This document shows positions 6,539 through 12,734 of a stretch of 12,734 nucleotides of DNA, in pieces (positions within the stretch are counted from its first letter, which is position 1; each line of letters starts with the position of its first letter). The notes beneath the pieces were generated by a model. It ran no database searches, was not told the origin of the DNA, and saw nothing but the letters and a program-made list of their open reading frames with translations. The stretch covers positions 1-12,734 of the forward strand of contig CAXSEE010000126.1 in the NCBI GenBank assembly GCA_964235615.1, read 5' to 3'. The DNA comes from Lichenicoccus sp964235615. Its GTDB lineage: Bacteria > Pseudomonadota > Alphaproteobacteria > Acetobacterales > Acetobacteraceae. The position numbers and the translations under genes were made by a program.

Positions 6539-7336
6539 ATGGCTCACTTTGCCGATGTGATCGACCTGGACCGCTATCCGCTGCACGACCTCGACAGTGC
6601 GCGGGGCAGGGAGCTGATCAGGAGCTGCCGGTCCGGGCTGGCATCGACCGGGATGTTCAACCTCGATGGCTTCCTGCGTCCAGAGGCGCTGGCGCATTCG
6701 CTGGCCGGGCTGGCGCCGCTGATCGAGAACGCATCGTTCCTGCACGAGCGCCAGCACAACATCTACTTCCTGAAATCCGTGGCCGGCCTCGCGGACGATC
6801 ATCCCGCCCTGAAGCGCTCGAACACCGCGCATCGTACGGTCTGCGCCGACCAGTTCGCGGACAATCTGCTTTGCCGGCTTTACGAGTGGGCTCCGCTGAT
6901 GGCGTTCATCCAGCAGGCCACGGAGCAGCCGGCGTTGCATGTCATGGCGGATCCGCTGGCGCGGCTGAATGTCATGGCCTATCGCGACGGGCAGGGACTG
7001 GGCTGGCATTTCGACCGCTCGGTCTTCACGACGACGCTGCTGTTGCAGGCGCCTCGGGCCGGCGGCATGTTCGAATACCGCACGGATCTCAGGTCCGATG
7101 GCGATCCGAACCACCAGGGTGTCGGCCGCATGTTGACCGGAGCGGACGACCAGGTCAGGCAACTGCCCGTCAGTGCCGGCACGCTCAACCTGTTCAAGGG
7201 CCGCAACACCGCGCACCGCGTGACGCCGGTGGCGGGGGCTGCCGATCGCATCATCGCCGTGTTCTCCTATTACCAGCAGCCGAACGTGCTGTTCTCGCCG
7301 GAAGAACGCATCGGCTTCTACGGACGTGCCGCTTGA
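6539..7336 (+). CDS. BesD-like 2-oxoglutarate/Fe(II) oxygenase acting on a free amino acid
   Basis: The 265-residue protein is a 2-oxoglutarate-dependent non-haem iron oxygenase. The iron triad is visible: His157-x-Asp159 in GWHFDRSVFTTTLLLQ and distal His226 in FKGRNTAHRVTPV; Arg237 (ADRIIAVFSYY) fits the 2-oxoglutarate anchor. The flanking text (RYPLHDLDS, GMFNLDGF, HNIYFLKS, LNVMAYRDGQGLGWHFD, AGGMFEYRTDLRS, SPEERIGFYGRA) resembles the HalD/BesD family, whose known members halogenate or hydroxylate free amino acids such as lysine. Halogenases have Gly in place of the iron Asp; Asp159 is kept here, so hydroxylation is more likely. The ATG at 6539 is the only in-frame start that fits; the frame stays open far upstream, but that part is antisense to the lyase. 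Ribosome binding is weak. It leads an operon with an amino-acid importer, and the next gene overlaps its stop codon. Confidence 0.85.
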   Translation: MAHFADVIDLDRYPLHDLDSARGRELIRSCRSGLASTGMFNLDGFLRPEALAHSLAGLAPLIENASFLHERQHNIYFLKSVAGLADDHPALKRSNTAHRTVCADQFADNLLCRLYEWAPLMAFIQQATEQPALHVMADPLARLNVMAYRDGQGLGWHFDRSVFTTTLLLQAPRAGGMFEYRTDLRSDGDPNHQGVGRMLTGADDQVRQLPVSAGTLNLFKGRNTAHRVTPVAGAADRIIAVFSYYQQPNVLFSPEERIGFYGRAA

Positions 7337-8166
7337 GGCGTGCGGCAGCCCTGTTCGTGCTCGCGGCATTTGTCGCGTCTCCTGCGGACGCCAGGGATTG
7401 GACGGCGGTCACGATCGCCACCGAGGGCGGCTACGAGCCCTGGAACATGACCAGCCCGGACGGCAGCATCATCGGTTTCGAGCCGGACCTGCTTCAGGAT
7501 CTGTGCCTGCGCCTGAAGATCACCTGCAAGCTGGTCAGCCAGGATTGGGACGGCATGATCGCCGGCCTCGACGCCGGCAAGTTCGACATGATCGCCGACG
7601 GGTTGGCGATCACTCCGGAACGGGCGCAGGTCATCGCCTTTACGCGGCCGTTCGCCCGCACGCCGGCCAGCTTCATGGCCCTCAAGGCGGGACCGCTCGG
7701 CAAGCTTCCAGGCACCGGCAGCATCATTAACCTGAGCGCGGACAACGCGGCGCTGCCGGACGCGCTGGCGCCCTTGCGCGCGATGCTGAAAGGCCAGACC
7801 ATCGGCGTGCAGGCCGGCAACGCGCTGAATAGTTTCATCTACAGGCATTTCCAGGATGTCGCCGAGATACGCGAATACAGGACCGCCGCCGACCGGACGC
7901 TCGATCTGGTGGACGGCCGCATCGACATCACCTTCGACGACATGAGCTACCTCGCCTTCATCCTGGCCAGACCGGAAAATGCCGACCTGGGCTATACCGG
8001 TCCCGAGATCGCCGGCCAGATCTGGGGAGTCGGAGAAGGCTTCGGCCTGCGCCATGCCGACGGCCAGCTCAAGTCGATGTTCGACGGCGCCATCTCCGGG
8101 GCGCTGGCCGATGGCACCGTCAAGCGGCTCAGCGTGAAATGGTTCAAGCTCGACCTGTCGCCATGA
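7333..8166 (+). CDS. Periplasmic binding protein of a polar/basic amino-acid ABC importer
   Basis: The 277-residue protein is a family 3 extracellular solute-binding protein. It captures an amino acid in the periplasm for the permeases encoded next. A TTG at 7333 overlaps the oxygenase stop (TTGA) and gives a perfect Sec signal: RR, a hydrophobic AAALFVLAAFVA core, then the cleavage site SPADA before RDW (after residue 20). No ATG or GTG start gives such a signal. The mature part begins VTIATEGGYEPWN, then GSIIGFEPDLLQDLC, QDWDGMIAGLDAGKFDMIADG and ITPERAQVIAFTRPF, close to the octopine/nopaline/arginine group. ITFDDMSYLAF supplies the usual acidic contact for the alpha-amino group. A basic amino acid or opine is the best guess for the ligand. 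A 33-base gap follows to the first permease. Confidence 0.87.
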   Translation: MRRAAALFVLAAFVASPADARDWTAVTIATEGGYEPWNMTSPDGSIIGFEPDLLQDLCLRLKITCKLVSQDWDGMIAGLDAGKFDMIADGLAITPERAQVIAFTRPFARTPASFMALKAGPLGKLPGTGSIINLSADNAALPDALAPLRAMLKGQTIGVQAGNALNSFIYRHFQDVAEIREYRTAADRTLDLVDGRIDITFDDMSYLAFILARPENADLGYTGPEIAGQIWGVGEGFGLRHADGQLKSMFDGAISGALADGTVKRLSVKWFKLDLSP

Positions 8167-8199
8167 CCACCCGACGGCCACGACCGGACGCTGGCTGAC

Positions 8200-8937
8200 A
8201 TGGCCGGGTCAGGAGTCCTGTTCGGCTTCGGTGCGCGCGGATGGGGCGGCCAGTTGATCCTGGCCCTCGGCATGACCCTGGCGGTCACCCTGGCCGCGAT
8301 GGCGATCGGCGCGGTCCTCGGCGCGTTCGTGGCCCTGGCCAAGCTGTCGCCGAGCCGGATCGCGCGCTTCGGCGGCAGTGCCTACACGACGCTGTTCCGC
8401 GGCATACCCGAACTGCTGGTCATCTATCTCATCTATTTCGGAGGATCGAGCGCGATTGGCTCGCTCGGCTCGCTGTTCGGGATCCATGCCTTCGTCAGCC
8501 TCCCGTCATTCCTCGCCGGCGCCGTTGCGGTCGGCGTCATCTCGGGCGCCTACCAGGCCGAGGTCTATCGCGGCGCCTACCGGTCGCTGGCGCGTGGCCA
8601 GATCGAGGCCGCGCGCGCCATCGGCATGCCCCGCCTGATGCGGTTCCGCCGCATCGTCGGGCCGATGGTCATCCGCGCGGCATTGCCGGGGCTCGGCAAC
8701 GTCTGGCAGCTTACCATCAAGGATTCCGCCCTCATCTCCGTCACCGGGCTCGCGGAGCTCATGCGCGTCAGCGAGATCGGTGCCCGTTCCACTCATCGGT
8801 TCTTCGGATTCTACATCGTCGGCGGATGTCTGTATCTCCTGCTGACCGGCGTCTCCCACGGGGTTTTCGGCGCGATGGAGCATCGTGTCGCCAGAAGCCT
8901 TCCCGGCAGGATGCGTCGCGGCGCGGGAAGGAGCTGA
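8200..8937 (+). CDS. Amino-acid ABC importer permease, HisQ/OccQ-like
   Basis: The 245-residue inner-membrane protein belongs to the His/Glu/Gln/Arg/opine permease family. Membrane segments are seen near residues 18-48 (LILALGMTLAVTLAAMAIGA), 65-85, 100-120, and toward the end (FFGFYIVGGCLYLLLTGVS). The ATPase-contact EAA loop is clear: GAYRSLARGQIEAARAIG, then RFRRIVGP, followed by ALPGLGNVWQLTIKDSALISVTG, a typical sequence of this family. The RGIPELLVIYLIYFGG stretch is also diagnostic. The start lacks a good ribosome binding site, so it may rely on translation through from the binding protein, whose stop is in the same frame 33 bases upstream. It pairs with the second permease, five bases downstream, to form a heterodimer. 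Confidence 0.92.
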   Translation: MAGSGVLFGFGARGWGGQLILALGMTLAVTLAAMAIGAVLGAFVALAKLSPSRIARFGGSAYTTLFRGIPELLVIYLIYFGGSSAIGSLGSLFGIHAFVSLPSFLAGAVAVGVISGAYQAEVYRGAYRSLARGQIEAARAIGMPRLMRFRRIVGPMVIRAALPGLGNVWQLTIKDSALISVTGLAELMRVSEIGARSTHRFFGFYIVGGCLYLLLTGVSHGVFGAMEHRVARSLPGRMRRGAGRS

Positions 8938-8942
8938 CCCGG

Positions 8943-9626
8943 TTGGATATCCATTTTCTCGCAGCCACCATGCAGCAACTGCTTGCGGCCTTGCCGATGA
9001 CCCTGGCGCTCTGGTCCTTGTCGATCGTGGCCGGCTCCGTGCTGGCGCTGGCGATCCTGTGGATGCGCGTCAGCGGCAACCGGTTCATCTCGATGCTCGC
9101 GCGCGGCTACGTCTTCGTCTTTCGCGGCACGCCGCTGCTGATACAGTTGTTCCTGATCTATTACGGTACCGGGCAATTCGCGGCCGTCCGGCACAGCCTC
9201 GTCTGGCCGCTGCTGCGTGAACCCTTCCTGTGCGCGGTCATCGCACTTGCCCTTTGCAGCGCAGGCTATAGCGCGGAGATCTTCCGCGGCGGCCTGATGG
9301 CTGTATCCGAGGGCGAGATCGCGTCGGCCCGCGCGTGCGGCATGTCGGGCCTGCTTCTGTGGCGGCGGATCATCGCCCCGATCGCATTCCGTCACGCGCT
9401 GCCGGCCTACTCGACCGAGATCATCCTGATGACCAAATCGACGGCGTTGGCCAGCCTGGTCACGGTGTGGGAAGTTACCGGCGTCGCGCAGAGGATCATC
9501 GCCCAGAGTTTCCGCACCCTCGACGTGTTCCTGTGCGCGGCGGCAATCTATCTGCTGCTCAACTTCCTGATCGAGCGGTCGGTGGCGCTGCTCGAACATC
9601 GGCTGTCGTTTCACCTGCGGGCATGA
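8943..9626 (+). CDS. Amino-acid ABC importer permease, HisM/OccM-like
   Basis: The 227-residue inner-membrane protein is the second permease. I place the start at TTG 8943: AAGGAG lies nine bases before it, overlapping the end of the preceding gene, and the resulting N-terminus (LDIHFLAATMQQLLAALPMTL) matches the family pattern. The alternative ATG at 8970 has no ribosome binding site and would shorten the first amphipathic stretch. Landmarks are FRGTPLLIQLFLIYYGTGQF, the EAA loop (GYSAEIFRGGLMAVSEGEIA, then SARACGMSG), LPAYSTEIILMTKSTALASL and VTVWEVTGVAQRI. The EAA region is intact, so coupling to the ATPase should work. It ends three bases before the possible ATPase start at 9630. Confidence 0.9.
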   Translation: MDIHFLAATMQQLLAALPMTLALWSLSIVAGSVLALAILWMRVSGNRFISMLARGYVFVFRGTPLLIQLFLIYYGTGQFAAVRHSLVWPLLREPFLCAVIALALCSAGYSAEIFRGGLMAVSEGEIASARACGMSGLLLWRRIIAPIAFRHALPAYSTEIILMTKSTALASLVTVWEVTGVAQRIIAQSFRTLDVFLCAAAIYLLLNFLIERSVALLEHRLSFHLRA

Positions 9627-9629
9627 CGC

Positions 9630-10424
9630 ATGACCTCGGAGGTGCTGCCCGACATGGCCTTGAGCCTGCGCAATATCGAGAAATCCTATGGCGGGACGCC
9701 TGTCCTGAGAGGCCTGTCGCTCGACGCGCGCAAGGGAGAGGTCATCTCCATCCTCGGCGCCAGCGGTTCGGGCAAGAGCACGCTCCTGCGCTGCATCAAC
9801 CTGCTCGAACTGCCGGACGCCGGCGAGATCATCGTGGACGGCGAGAGCCTCGTGCTGCGGCGTCGCCGCGACGGATGCCTGGAGGCACGCGATCGCAGGC
9901 AGCTCGACCGCATCCGCAGCCGGCTCGGCATGGTGTTCCAGGGCTTCAACCTGTGGTCGCACATGACCATCCTGCAGAACCTGATCGAGGGTCCGGTGCA
10001 CGTCCTGAAACGGCCGCGGGCGCAATGCGTCGCGGAAGCGGAAGCGCTGCTCGAGAAGGTTGGCATCGCCGACAAGCGGCATGCCTATCCCGCACAGCTT
10101 TCCGGCGGCCAGCAGCAGCGCGCCGCCATCGCCCGGGCGCTGGCCATGCAACCCAAGGTGATGCTGTTCGACGAGCCGACCTCGGCACTCGATCCCGAGC
10201 GGGTCGGAGAAGTCCTGCGGGTGATGCGCACCCTGGCCGATGAGGGACGGACCATGCTGGTCGTCACGCACGAGATGGGTTTCGCGCGCAATGTCTCCAA
10301 CCGGGTGATCTTCCTGCACCAGGGCCGGATCGAAGCCGACGGCACGCCGGATGAGGTGTTTGCTTCCACCGCGCCGGGCCTCAATCAATTCCTGCATGGC
10401 CAATCGGCGGGGCCGGAACATTAG
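9630..10424 (+). CDS. Amino-acid ABC importer ATPase, HisP/OccP-like
   Basis: The 264-residue cytoplasmic ATPase powers the importer as a homodimer under the two permeases. Walker A is GASGSGKST 43-51 (Lys49), the signature is LSGGQ 157-161, Walker B is VMLFDEPTSALD (Asp181, Glu182), and the switch is His214 (VVTHEMGFA). The VFQGFNLWSHMT segment and the charged stretch before it (DGCLEARDRRQLDRIRSR) are typical of the polar amino-acid/opine subfamily. Two starts are possible: ATG 9630, three bases after the permease stop, or ATG 9654, which has GGAGG eleven bases upstream and would remove eight residues without touching the domain. All catalytic residues are present. It is the last gene of the importer; the PsiE-like gene follows after 22 bases. 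Confidence 0.93.
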   Translation: MTSEVLPDMALSLRNIEKSYGGTPVLRGLSLDARKGEVISILGASGSGKSTLLRCINLLELPDAGEIIVDGESLVLRRRRDGCLEARDRRQLDRIRSRLGMVFQGFNLWSHMTILQNLIEGPVHVLKRPRAQCVAEAEALLEKVGIADKRHAYPAQLSGGQQQRAAIARALAMQPKVMLFDEPTSALDPERVGEVLRVMRTLADEGRTMLVVTHEMGFARNVSNRVIFLHQGRIEADGTPDEVFASTAPGLNQFLHGQSAGPEH

Positions 10425-10446
10425 CTTCACCACGGGAGCAGCAGCC

Positions 10447-10950
10447 ATGGACAGTGACGAACCACTCGAAAAAGAAGCTACGCGAACCGGGATTATCGCC
10501 GCCAGTGCATTCCTGAAGGTCGAAGTCCTTGCCTACATGGCGCTGGGCGTGCTGCTCGCGCTCGCGACCTTGATGGGCATTGGCAGCGCGGCTGCGTCGC
10601 TCTGGACGGTCGTGCAGGCCCATGGCAGCACGGACGCCATCGTCGGCACGATCGACCAACTGCTGTTCGTGCTCATGCTGGTCGAGATCCTGCATACCGT
10701 GGGCGTCTCGTTCCGTTCCGGCATACTGGTATGCGAGCCCTTCCTGATCGTCGGCCTGATCGCCTCGATCCGGCGCGTGCTGGTCATCACGCTGAAATCA
10801 TCCCAGACCAACACAGCTACGCCGACGCCGGAAGCCCGGAGCATGCTGAACTCGACGATGCTGGAACTTGGCGTGCTGGCCGCCGTGATCCTGGTCATGG
10901 TGATATCGATCACCATGCTGCGGCGCAGTGAAGCCGTCAGGCCTCGATAG
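10447..10950 (+). CDS. PsiE-family (phosphate-starvation-inducible) membrane protein
   Basis: The 167-residue protein has four predicted membrane segments: about 27-51, 66-86, 95-115 and 138-157. The middle (LLFVLMLVEILHTVGVS, then CEPFLIVGLIASIRRVLVIT) matches the PsiE family, whose E. coli member is induced by phosphate starvation and has no established biochemical role. GGAG lies eight bases before the ATG at 10447; an in-frame extension upstream overlaps the ATPase gene and has no homology. It follows the importer ATPase by 22 bases in the same direction, so it may share the transcript or have its own promoter inside the ATPase gene. I saw no Pho box directly upstream. Its C-terminus ends at a TAG formed at the join of a 9-bp direct duplication. 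Confidence 0.82.
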   Translation: MDSDEPLEKEATRTGIIAASAFLKVEVLAYMALGVLLALATLMGIGSAAASLWTVVQAHGSTDAIVGTIDQLLFVLMLVEILHTVGVSFRSGILVCEPFLIVGLIASIRRVLVITLKSSQTNTATPTPEARSMLNSTMLELGVLAAVILVMVISITMLRRSEAVRPR

Positions 10951-10958
10951 CCTCGATA
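10941..10958. repeat. 9-bp tandem duplication across a stop codon
   Basis: GCCTCGATA occurs twice in direct tandem, at 10941-10949 and 10950-10958. The TAG stop of the PsiE-like gene spans the join. The next 140 bases (to 11099) contain no gene I can support. Confidence 0.7.
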
Positions 10959-11099
10959 CCGCGCGAATGTCGTCTTCCGGATGCAGCTCGCGAAATGTCA
11001 TGATGCGGTCCCATTGAGGCGCGACTGCATGCTGTACCGGGCTGACTTACCGCTTCCAGACGAACGTGCTTTGCCCCTAACCTTGCGCTCGCGGACAGC

Positions 11100-12458
11100 A
11101 TGAGGGCGATGATGATGTTGGCGGGAACGACGCAGGCCGCGGAAGCTACGACAACGAGACCGCCCATCAGCCGGGCGCACATGCTGGCCGGTGCCTCGAT
11201 CGGCAACGCGCTCGAATTCTATGACTTCCTGGTCTATGCCTTTTTCGCCAGCTCCATCGCCTCGAGTTTCTTTCCCGGGCACGACCCGGCCACTCGGTTG
11301 TTGCTGACCTTCGGCACATTCGGAGTCTCGTTCCTGGCCAGGCCTGTTGGCGCCGTGATCCTCGGGACCTATGCGGACCGTCGCGGGCGTACAGCCTGCA
11401 TGACGCTCTCGGTAGCCCTGATGACGCTCGGCGGTGCCGCGATCGCCGTCATGCCCAGCCATGCCGCCATCGGTTTGGCCGCACCTTTCGGCATCCTGCT
11501 GGCCCGGCTCATCCAGGGCTTCTCTCTCGGCGGCGAGTTCGGCAGCTCGACCGCCTTCATGATCGAGCATTCGGCCGGCGGCGAGGCACGCGCGGCAAGC
11601 TGGCAGGGAACCAGCCAGTTCATTGCCGCCATGATGGCTTCGGGTGTCGCATGGCTGCTCAATCACTTGTTGCCGCCGCCGCTGTTCGGCACTTGGGGCT
11701 TTCGGATCGCGTTCGGCATCGGCGTGCTCGCCGGCCCCGTCGCATTGATGCTGCGCCGCCGACTGCAGGAGCCTCCCGCCTTCATCGGGCGCGACTCGAC
11801 GAGCCTCACGCCGTCGGATGGCGTCGCGGCCGAACCTGCGACCTTGAGCGGCATCCTGATTGCGATCGGGATGGTGGCGCTCGGCACCGGCTTGACCTAT
11901 CTGCAGATATATCTGCCAACCTATGCCATCACGCATCTGCACATGACGGCAGGATCGACGCTGGGAGCGGTCTTCCTGCTCTATGTGGCGCTGGTCGCGA
12001 TGACGCCGTTGCGGCTGTTCATCGCGGATCGTTTCGACCAGTCTCACCATGGAGGCGCGATGCTGGCCTCGTGCCTGCTGCTGCTGGTCTGTGGCTACCC
12101 GGCCTTCATGCTGCTCGACGCGCATCCGAGTGCGTTGACATTGTTCCTGTTGCCGGTGTCGTTCCAGTTGATCGGCCTGTCCTATCTGTCGCCGTTGCAG
12201 GCCTTCATGGGAATGGTGTTCTCGATACGACGGCGTGGCGTCGGTCTTTCCGTTGCCTACTCCACGGGAGTCGCCATATTCGGCGGCTTTGCTCCCTTCA
12301 TCAATGAATGGCTGGTCGTGAAAACCGGCGATCCAAGAAGTCCGGGGCTTTACCTCGCCGTTACGGCCGTCATCACGATGGTTGCACTTGGCTTCGCCGG
12401 AAGACGGATACCGGCGAAGCTGGGGTCGGCGCAAAATTCGTCCAAAACTGCACGCTAA
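11100..12458 (+). CDS. MFS carrier, metabolite:H+ symporter (MHS) family
   Basis: This protein of about 452 residues is a 12-helix inner-membrane symporter. The N-terminal signature GNALEFYDFLVYAFFA (from residue 35), the loop 2-3 motif GTYADRRGR (89-97), RLIQGFSLGGEFGSSTAFMI and the mid-point RRRLQEPPAF all point to the MHS group, which takes up citrate, tricarballylate, dicarboxylates, proline or betaine with protons. I favour an organic acid of the citrate type, but the substrate cannot be fixed. Four in-frame ATGs crowd the start (11100, 11109, 11112, 11115). GAGGG at 11102-11106 is well placed for 11112 or 11115, so the true protein may be four or five residues shorter. The gene is 149 bases from the PsiE-like gene. 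A perfect 10-bp hairpin sits inside its last codons. Confidence 0.88.
   Translation: MRAMMMLAGTTQAAEATTTRPPISRAHMLAGASIGNALEFYDFLVYAFFASSIASSFFPGHDPATRLLLTFGTFGVSFLARPVGAVILGTYADRRGRTACMTLSVALMTLGGAAIAVMPSHAAIGLAAPFGILLARLIQGFSLGGEFGSSTAFMIEHSAGGEARAASWQGTSQFIAAMMASGVAWLLNHLLPPPLFGTWGFRIAFGIGVLAGPVALMLRRRLQEPPAFIGRDSTSLTPSDGVAAEPATLSGILIAIGMVALGTGLTYLQIYLPTYAITHLHMTAGSTLGAVFLLYVALVAMTPLRLFIADRFDQSHHGGAMLASCLLLLVCGYPAFMLLDAHPSALTLFLLPVSFQLIGLSYLSPLQAFMGMVFSIRRRGVGLSVAYSTGVAIFGGFAPFINEWLVVKTGDPRSPGLYLAVTAVITMVALGFAGRRIPAKLGSAQNSSKTAR
12391..12420 (+). other. Perfect 10-bp hairpin in the 3' end of the MFS gene
   Basis: GCTTCGCCGG (12391-12400) and CCGGCGAAGC (12411-12420) are exact reverse complements around a 10-base loop. 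The stem is GC-rich and ends 38 bases before the end of the stop codon. There is no T run on either side, so it is not a standard intrinsic terminator. It could stabilise the 3' end of the transcript or help termination by another route. Confidence 0.55.
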
Positions 12459-12560
12459 GGACCAGATCGGTAGTGTCTCCGTTTGACATCGACCTTCTGC
12501 CTCCAAATCAACATGCGCCTGCACACCGCGGGCTCAAAGGACAGCGCCATTGACTTGAAA

Positions 12561-12578
12561 CTGTCGGAAAACCGTCAT
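12561..12578 (+). promoter_or_regulatory. Pho-box-like PhoB site upstream of phospholipase C
   Basis: CTGTCGG (12561-12567), the AT spacer AAAA, and CCGTCAT (12572-12578) copy the 7-4-7 layout of the PhoB box, two CTGTCAT repeats eleven bases apart. The repeats match in 5 and 6 of 7 positions. A weaker third repeat may begin eleven bases earlier (TTGACTT, 12550-12556). The site ends 45 bases before the ATG of a Tat-exported protein resembling phospholipase C, a class of gene often under PhoB control. Confidence 0.5.
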
Positions 12579-12623
12579 CCAAGGCCAGCACACCGCCGTC
12601 TAAAAGGCGCCATCGCCAGAACG

Positions 12624-12734
12624 ATGGATGTCAGCGAAATGTCGAACGACCGCCGCACCTTTCTGCAAATGCTTGCTGCCGGCACGCTGGCAGGCGCGTT
12701 GCCCGAGAGTATCAGCCGCGCCCTGGCGGTCCCG
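12624..12734 (+). CDS. Start of Tat-exported phosphocholine-specific phospholipase C, cut by window edge
   Basis: Only 37 codons are inside the window. They encode a twin-arginine signal: DRRTFLQM with Arg10 and Arg11, a moderate hydrophobic AAGTLAGAL stretch, and LPESISRALAVP. This ending is typical of bacterial phospholipase C of the PlcN/PlcH type, where the Tat signal runs into a 'LP.SI.RALA.PA' sequence. Such enzymes split phosphatidylcholine outside the cytoplasm to free phosphate. The ATG at 12624 lacks a strong ribosome binding site; the ATG at 12639 would still leave the twin arginines close to the start. The Pho-box-like site just upstream fits. Export through Tat is clear, while the enzyme identity rests on this short stretch. 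Confidence 0.6.
   Translation, partial: MDVSEMSNDRRTFLQMLAAGTLAGALPESISRALAVP

Noticed and set aside
10380..10446. Pho box upstream of the PsiE-like gene
   Set aside because: I looked for two CTGTCAT-like repeats eleven bases apart and found none in this stretch.
8811..10448. A 545-codon minus-strand open frame across permease 2 and the ATPase
   Set aside because: It is a shadow of two well-conserved importer genes; its sequence is repetitive in His, Gln, Asp and Arg with no family resemblance.
10998..12524. A 508-codon minus-strand open frame over the MFS gene
   Set aside because: It is antisense to a 12-helix carrier with clear MHS motifs; the translated text is charged low-complexity sequence.

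Overview
The window looks like chromosomal DNA of a GC-rich alphaproteobacterium. The family mix (octopine-type amino-acid ABC transporter, FCD-type GntR regulator, MHS-type MFS carrier, Tat-exported phospholipase C) and the codon use suggest Rhodospirillales, perhaps Acetobacteraceae. That placement is inference: there is no rRNA or other taxonomic marker here. I see no tRNA, CRISPR array, insertion sequence or prophage gene.

Layout. (1) Positions 1-989, minus: a family 4 glycosyltransferase running off the left edge. A 260-base divergent gap with 3.7 copies of a 23-bp tandem repeat separates it from an MsbA-like ABC exporter half-transporter (1250-3058, plus). (2) 3163-3963, plus: a GntR/FCD regulator behind a strong ribosome binding site. 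(3) 3964-4483: a decayed stretch holding the C-terminal end of an AraC regulator (minus) that abuts the C-terminal end of an NTF2-like gene (plus). One deletion seems to have removed both 5' halves and their shared promoter. (4) 4484-6406, minus: a two-gene unit of an aromatic amino-acid lyase (HAL/PAL family) homologue followed by an HpxZ/AtzH-like small protein. (5) 6539-10424, plus: a tight five-gene unit of a BesD-like 2-oxoglutarate/Fe(II) oxygenase and a complete polar amino-acid ABC importer (binding protein, two permeases, ATPase). A PsiE-family membrane protein (10447-10950) follows closely. (6) 11100-12458: an MHS-family MFS carrier. (7) 12624 to the right edge: the Tat signal of a protein resembling phospholipase C, with a Pho-box-like element upstream.

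How the genes may work together. The centre (about 3163-10424) looks like one amino-acid uptake and conversion system. An importer would bring in a free amino acid, an oxygenase of a family that acts on free amino acids would oxidise it, and a divergent lyase homologue would release ammonia or carry out a related step. A GntR/FCD protein is a plausible regulator, and the 132-base divergent promoter carries a GntR-style inverted repeat (6451-6461). The lyase has Ala-Ser-Asp where the family normally has the Ala-Ser-Gly triad that makes the MIO cofactor, and Leu at a usual active-site Tyr, so its chemistry is not the textbook one. The right-hand end has a phosphate-starvation flavour (PsiE-like protein, phospholipase C start, Pho-box-like site).
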